Source of the DNA: Macrostomum hystrix
Taxonomy: Eukaryota; Platyhelminthes; Macrostomidae
Reading direction: 5' to 3'
Assembly (NCBI GenBank): GCA_950097015.1
Contig: CATNEN010000038.1
Span: 6,497,001 to 6,561,000, forward strand
DNA: 64,000 nt
Every line of letters begins with the position of its first letter. Within the stretch, counting starts at the first letter, position 1. The notes below the pieces were generated by a model. That model was not told where the DNA came from and did not search any database. It saw only the letters and a program-made list of their open reading frames with translations. This document shows positions 59,801 to 64,000 of this stretch, piece after piece. Position numbers and translations under genes: made by a program.

Positions 59801-62345
59801 AAGTTTTAACTTTCCTAAAATTTCATAACATAATTTTAGCTATCTACAAAGTTCATGGCGACTTTCTGTCAGAAGTTTTGTATGCCTGTGGAAATTTTGC
59901 AGCCACCATAAGAAAGTATTATCACTCCGGACTGCTTCTGAGAACCTTAAATGAGAATGTAAGTCAAGTTGACAGTAAATGTCAGGGCCAGACTTCGACA
60001 GAATTAACAAATAGAAGTATTTTTTTTCTTTAGACAGCCGAGTTTCTTAGAAGGTTCATCGAAGTCTTCGAGGTAGTGTTCGAATGCAGCGCCTACAAAT
60101 TTGGATCTAAACGCATCAAATGGAGTACGATTCTGCTGTTGCAGGGTTTGAAGTGAGACTTCAGATGTACTTTTATATTTAACCCATCATATCCCATATC
60201 TTAACCATTTTTAGTTCGCATCAAATCACATTCGTGTCTAGAACATCTTTCTCACGTCTAATTTAACCCTTTTTCAGATCCCATTCGGCCTCCTTCAGAT
60301 CCCATTCAGCCTCCCTCAGATCCCATTCAGCCTCCCTCAGATCCCATTCAGCATCCCTCAGATCCCATACAGCATCCCTCAGATCCCATACAGCATCCCT
60401 CAGATCCCATACAGCATCCCTCAGATCCCATACAGCATCCCTCAGATCCAATTAAGCCTCCCTCAGATCCCATTCAGCCTCCCTCAGATCCCATTCAGCC
60501 TCCCTCAGATCCCATTCAGCATCCCTCAGATCCCATACAGCATCCCTCAGATCCCATACAGCCTCCCTCAGATCCCATTCAGCCTCCCTCAGATCCCATT
60601 CAGCCTCCCTCAGATCCCATTCAGCATCCCTCAGATCCCATACAGCATCCCTCAGATCCCATACAGCCTCCCTCAGATCCCATTCAGCCTCCCTCAGATC
60701 CCATTCAGCCTCCCTCAGATCCCATTCAGCATCCCTCAGATCCCATACAGCATCCCTCAGATCCCATACAGCCTCCCTCAGATCCCATTCAGCCTCCCTC
60801 AGATCCCATTCAGCATCCCTCAGATCCCATACAGCATCCCTCAGATCCAATTAAGCCACTCTCAGATCCCATTCAGCATCCCTCAGATCCAATTAACCCA
60901 CTCTCAGATCCCATTCAGCCTCCCTCAGATCCCATTCAGCATCCCTCAGATCCCATACAGCATCCCTCAGATCCCATACAGCCTCCCTCAGATCCCATTC
61001 AGCCTCCCTCAGATCCCATTCAGCATCCCTCAGATCCCATACAGCATCCCTCAGATCCAATTAAGCCACTCTCAGATCCCATTCAGCATCCCTCAGATCC
61101 AATTAACCCACTCTCAGATCCCATTCAGCATCCCTCAGATCCCATTCAGCATCCCTGAGATCCAATTAAGCCCCAGTCGTCAATGCATTGCAGGCTAGTG
61201 CTTCGTCTCTACCTGATTCGCGCGCGTCAACAAGTCCTAGACGATCGTCGATCGGCCGCATCCGCCGCGTTGTCCTGCCGTTGTCCGAAAACTCCGGCTT
61301 TGACATCGACGTCGACGTGTCAGAATCGGCCTCGCCTAGCCGAGCTGCTGTATTCGGCGCGGCCGCTGTTACACACCAGCCTGTACGTGTGCCACGGCCC
61401 CGCCTCCTGGCTACCCTGGCTGGCCTCCGCCGGAGTGGACCTTCTCTCGCTGGCCTGCCTGCCCAGCCCCGCCTGTCTTAGCCAGCGTCAGCGGGACTGC
61501 CGATCGCGCCGACTGAAATCCCTGGCGCTGTCCTACGCGTTTCGCACGCCGGCTCACGACAAATGCCTGCAGCCCGCTGTGGCCTGGCTGGCCGGCCTGC
61601 CTGTGCCCCTGCTCCGATCGTTTTTCAGTGAGATATTTTGTCACTTTTTCTTAAGCTGTTTCTATAGGCTGATATCTGCGCATTAAACTGAAATGCAGTT
61701 CTGTAGTTTTTTCGATAAGAATTCTTGCTTCATTACAAGGCAGCTCTTAGCTTAGTTTGGGAGTTAAAATCTCAGCTGGAGGTCAGATGGGATCAGCATT
61801 TTCGAAGTTGTTAGCAATCAGGAAAACATATTTTCGGCTTAGAATCTCCTGTTAATTTAGGAAAGTGATACTGGGTTTTCAGGATCGTGGTTCTGGGTTT
61901 TCAGGATCGAGATACCGGGTTTACAGGATCTAGGTGTCCTGGTTTCAGGATCTGGGTCCTGTGGTTTCAGGATCTGGGTCCCGTGATTTCAGGATCGGGA
62001 CCCCACGGTTTCAGGATCGGGACCCCACGGTTTCAGGATCGGGGTCCCATGCTTTCAGAATAAGAATCGTGATCCCTAGTTTTTAGGATCAGATTCCCGA
62101 AAAAAATCTATCTGTGCAAAAGTTTACCCTTTTGTAAAATAGATGCCAGTAATTCGCCATCTGGGGTAGTAATTCAAGTGGCTGTGGCGTTACAAGCTTT
62201 TTTAGAATATATCCAGCATTCAAACTAATTTTGGGCGGTATGTGTCAGCCATACTGTCTCACTAGTATGAAAAATAACCATTTCAGAACTGGTCCTTAGC
62301 TACATGGTGTACTGGCGCCTGCACTACATGAACATGTGGGCTTAG
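56843..62345 (+). CDS. PEX16: Peroxisomal membrane biogenesis protein PEX16
   Basis: Exons 56843-56945, 59840-59958, 60034-60152, 61194-61627 and 62287-62345 give 277 aa (human 336); junctions are GT-AG and phases match. PEX16 sits in the peroxisome/ER membrane and recruits PEX3 so that membrane proteins can be inserted. Family hallmarks: LSEVLYACGNFAA early, EVFEVVFECSAYKFG, KWSTILLLQGLKLVLRLYLI across the exon 3-4 junction, LAELLYSARPLLH and GPASWLPWLASAGVDLLSL. The end RSFFKLVLSYMVYWRLHYMN matches the usual hydrophobic, Tyr-rich C-terminus. The central loop in exon 4 has a frame anomaly (see findings). Intron 2 is 75 bp; introns 4 and last hold minisatellites; intron 1 holds a MITE. Confidence 0.88.
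57265..57914. mobile_element. MITE in PEX16 intron 1 with perfect 28-bp inverted ends
   Basis: The left end (actagggtaatgtatcatca and eight more bases, 57265-57292) is the exact complement of 57887-57914. The ends read ..ctaggg, so the flank can be taken as a TA or CTAG target duplication. A Tc1/mariner-like or related origin is likely but not proven. The interior is AT-rich, with partly matching inner repeats (cttcaaaactgaac), and has no transposase. Confidence 0.85.
57915..59839. other. Rest of PEX16 intron 1
   Basis: AT-rich with no array and no coding exon recognised. Short frames such as 59017-59283 have no support. Confidence 0.45.
60278..61170. repeat. Minisatellite in PEX16 intron 3, 21-bp unit, about 42 copies
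   Basis: The unit core cctccctcagatcccattca repeats every 21 bp (variants catccctcag, cccataca). Higher-order blocks of about six units recur. Each unit has two pyrimidine-plus-cag strings, so the intron holds dozens of acceptor-like sites. It ends about 24 bp before exon 4. Confidence 0.95.
61872..62100. repeat. Degenerate minisatellite in the last PEX16 intron, about 21-22 bp unit
   Basis: About ten diverged copies of ggtttcaggatcgggacccc. Each has tttcag, again acceptor-like. The real acceptor (atttcag, 62280-62286) is 186 bp downstream. Confidence 0.85.
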
Positions 62346-62561
62346 ACTGCCAACATTTATCATTCCAAATTCAATCTGAGACTGTTGATTGTTGACAAAA
62401 CTATTAGCATTAATTTTTTAAGCAACGATTTTATATACTTTTTATTTAGTGATTCAGCCAAAATTTTGATTGCAACTACTCGTAAATTTAAATTTATGCC
62501 TTTTAAAAAAACATTTTTTAAATTTTGGCTGTTAAGATTAACGATTAGGCTTCCATTAAAA

Positions 62562-62567
62562 AATAAA
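62562..62567 (+). terminator. Possible PEX16 polyadenylation signal
   Basis: aataaa lies 217 nt after the PEX16 stop codon and about 130 bp before the final array. Confidence 0.4.
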
Positions 62568-62694
62568 TTATGTGAATTGTTGTCATTTTCTAATACTACA
62601 GCCACCTTCGATACTATCTTCAACTAGCACGTCGTATTTAGCCAAAAGAATTATTTATTGTTCTGTTTTTAGCAAAGCAAGGTTTTTTAGTCTT

Positions 62695-64000
62695 CCTTTA
62701 TCCTTCATTATTCCCTTCCTCGACTTCCCTTCATCCTCCCTTCCAATCTTCATCCTGCCTTCCTCAACTTCCCTTCATCCTGCCTTTCCTCAACTTCCCT
62801 ACATCCTGCCTTCCTCAACTTCCCTACATCCTGCCTTCCTCAACTTCCCTAAATCCTGCCTTCCCCAACCTCCCTACATCCTGCCTTCCTCAACTTCCCT
62901 TCATCCTGCCTTCCTCAACCTCCCTACATCCTGCCTTCCTCAACTTCCCTTCATCCTGCCTTCCTCAACTTCCCTTCATCCTGCCTTCCTCAACCTCCCT
63001 ACATCCTGCCTTCCTCAACTTCCCTTCATCCTGCCTTCCTCAACTTCCCTTCATCCTGCCTTCCCCAACCTCCCTACATCCTGCCTTCCTCAACCTCCCT
63101 CACCCTGCCTTCCCCAACCTCCCTACATCCTGCCTTCCTCAACCTCCCTCACCCTGCCTTCCTCAACCTCCCTACATCCTGCATTCCTCAACTTCCCTTC
63201 ATCCTGCCTTCCTCAACTTCCCTTCATCCTGCCTTCCTTAACTTCTCTTCATCCTCCCTTCCCCAGCTTCCCTTCATCCTGCCTTCCTCAACTTCCCTAC
63301 ATCCTGCCTTCCTTAAATTCCCTTCATCCTCCCTTCCAATCTTCATCCTGCCTTCCTCAACTTCCCTTCATCCTGCCTTCCAATCTTCATCCTGCCTTCC
63401 TCAACCTCCCTACATCCTGCCTTCCTCAACTTCCCTACATCCTGCTTCCTTAACTTCCCTTCATCCTGCCTTCCTCAACTTCCCTTCATCCTCCCTTCCT
63501 CAACTTCCCTCACCCTGCCTTCCTCAACCTCCCAACATCCTGCTTCCTTAACTTCCCTTCATCCTGCCTTCCTTAACTTCCCTTCATCCTCCCTTCCCCA
63601 GCTTCCCTTCATCCTGCCTTCCTCAACTTCCCTACATCCTGCCTTCCTCAACTTCCCTTCATCCTGCCTTCCCCAGCTTCCCTTCATCCTGCCTTCCTCA
63701 ACTTCCCTTCATCCTGCCTTCCCCAGCTTCCCTTCATCCTGCCTTCCTCAACTTCCCTACATCCTGCCTTCCTTAACTTCTCTTCATCCTCCCTTCCCCA
63801 GCTTCCCTTCATCCTCCCTTCCCCAGCTTCCCTTCATCCTGTCTTCCTTAAATTCCCTTCATCCTGCCTTCCCCAACCTCCCTACATCCTGCCTTCCTCA
63901 ACTTCCCTTCATCCTGCCTTCCCCAACCTCCCTACATCCTGCCTTCCTCAACTTCCCTTCATCCTGCCTTCCTCAACCTCCCTACATCCTGCCTTCCTCA
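62695..64000. repeat. Minisatellite, 25-bp unit, at least 50 copies, runs off the window
   Basis: The core ttcatcctgccttcctcaac repeats every 25 bp with local variants (cctacatcc, ccccagc, caccctg) and some short units. The + strand is very pyrimidine-rich. Multi-unit blocks recur, and the right boundary is not in the window. Confidence 0.95.

Overview
This window looks like nuclear DNA from an animal. It carries spliced genes with GT-AG introns, and the coding exons are GC-rich against AT-rich flanks. The gene set is animal-like: a fused APS kinase/ATP sulfurylase (PAPSS), PEX16, a LITAF-type zinc protein and a four-membrane-span claudin/PMP22-type protein. The transposon load is eukaryotic throughout (Gypsy LTR element, RNase H-bearing LINEs, Helitron helicase, hAT and mariner-like MITEs, a tyrosine-recombinase element, a tRNA-derived SINE). 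I cannot name the species. An invertebrate with an expanded, repeat-rich genome fits best.

Layout. 1-6240: intergenic, with three minisatellites and a possible GC-rich promoter/first exon near 4.1 kb. 6271-13075: PAPSS on +, four exons, each of its three introns holding one or two private minisatellite arrays. 13.27-16.1 kb: two more arrays. 16157-24687: copy A of a segmental duplication carrying a small secreted-protein gene, interrupted by a nearly intact Gypsy element. 24.7-32.8 kb: transposon nest (two MITE-like elements, and a Helitron helicase split by a LINE). 34125-34619: LITAF-like gene. 35.5-41.6 kb: five arrays. 41698-47714: claudin/PMP22-like gene, five exons, one of which is only 99 bp. 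48856-53590: copy B of the duplication, lacking the Gypsy element but carrying a tyrosine-recombinase transposon that is itself split by a SINE. 53.3-56.1 kb: decayed LINE and D8C-domain pseudogene on -. 56843-62345: PEX16 on +, five exons. 62.7-64.0 kb: an array running off the window.

Two things stand out. First, at least 20 unrelated tandem arrays with units of about 16-57 bp occupy roughly a quarter of the window. They sit repeatedly inside introns of ordinary genes, sometimes filling over 90 percent of the intron. Second, the two duplication copies act as mutual empty sites, so the Gypsy and tyrosine-recombinase insertions can be read directly, together with four further insertions whose target-site duplications are visible. 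The four host genes are functionally unrelated (sulfate activation, peroxisome biogenesis, a membrane-associated zinc protein, a four-span membrane protein) and show no sign of joint regulation.
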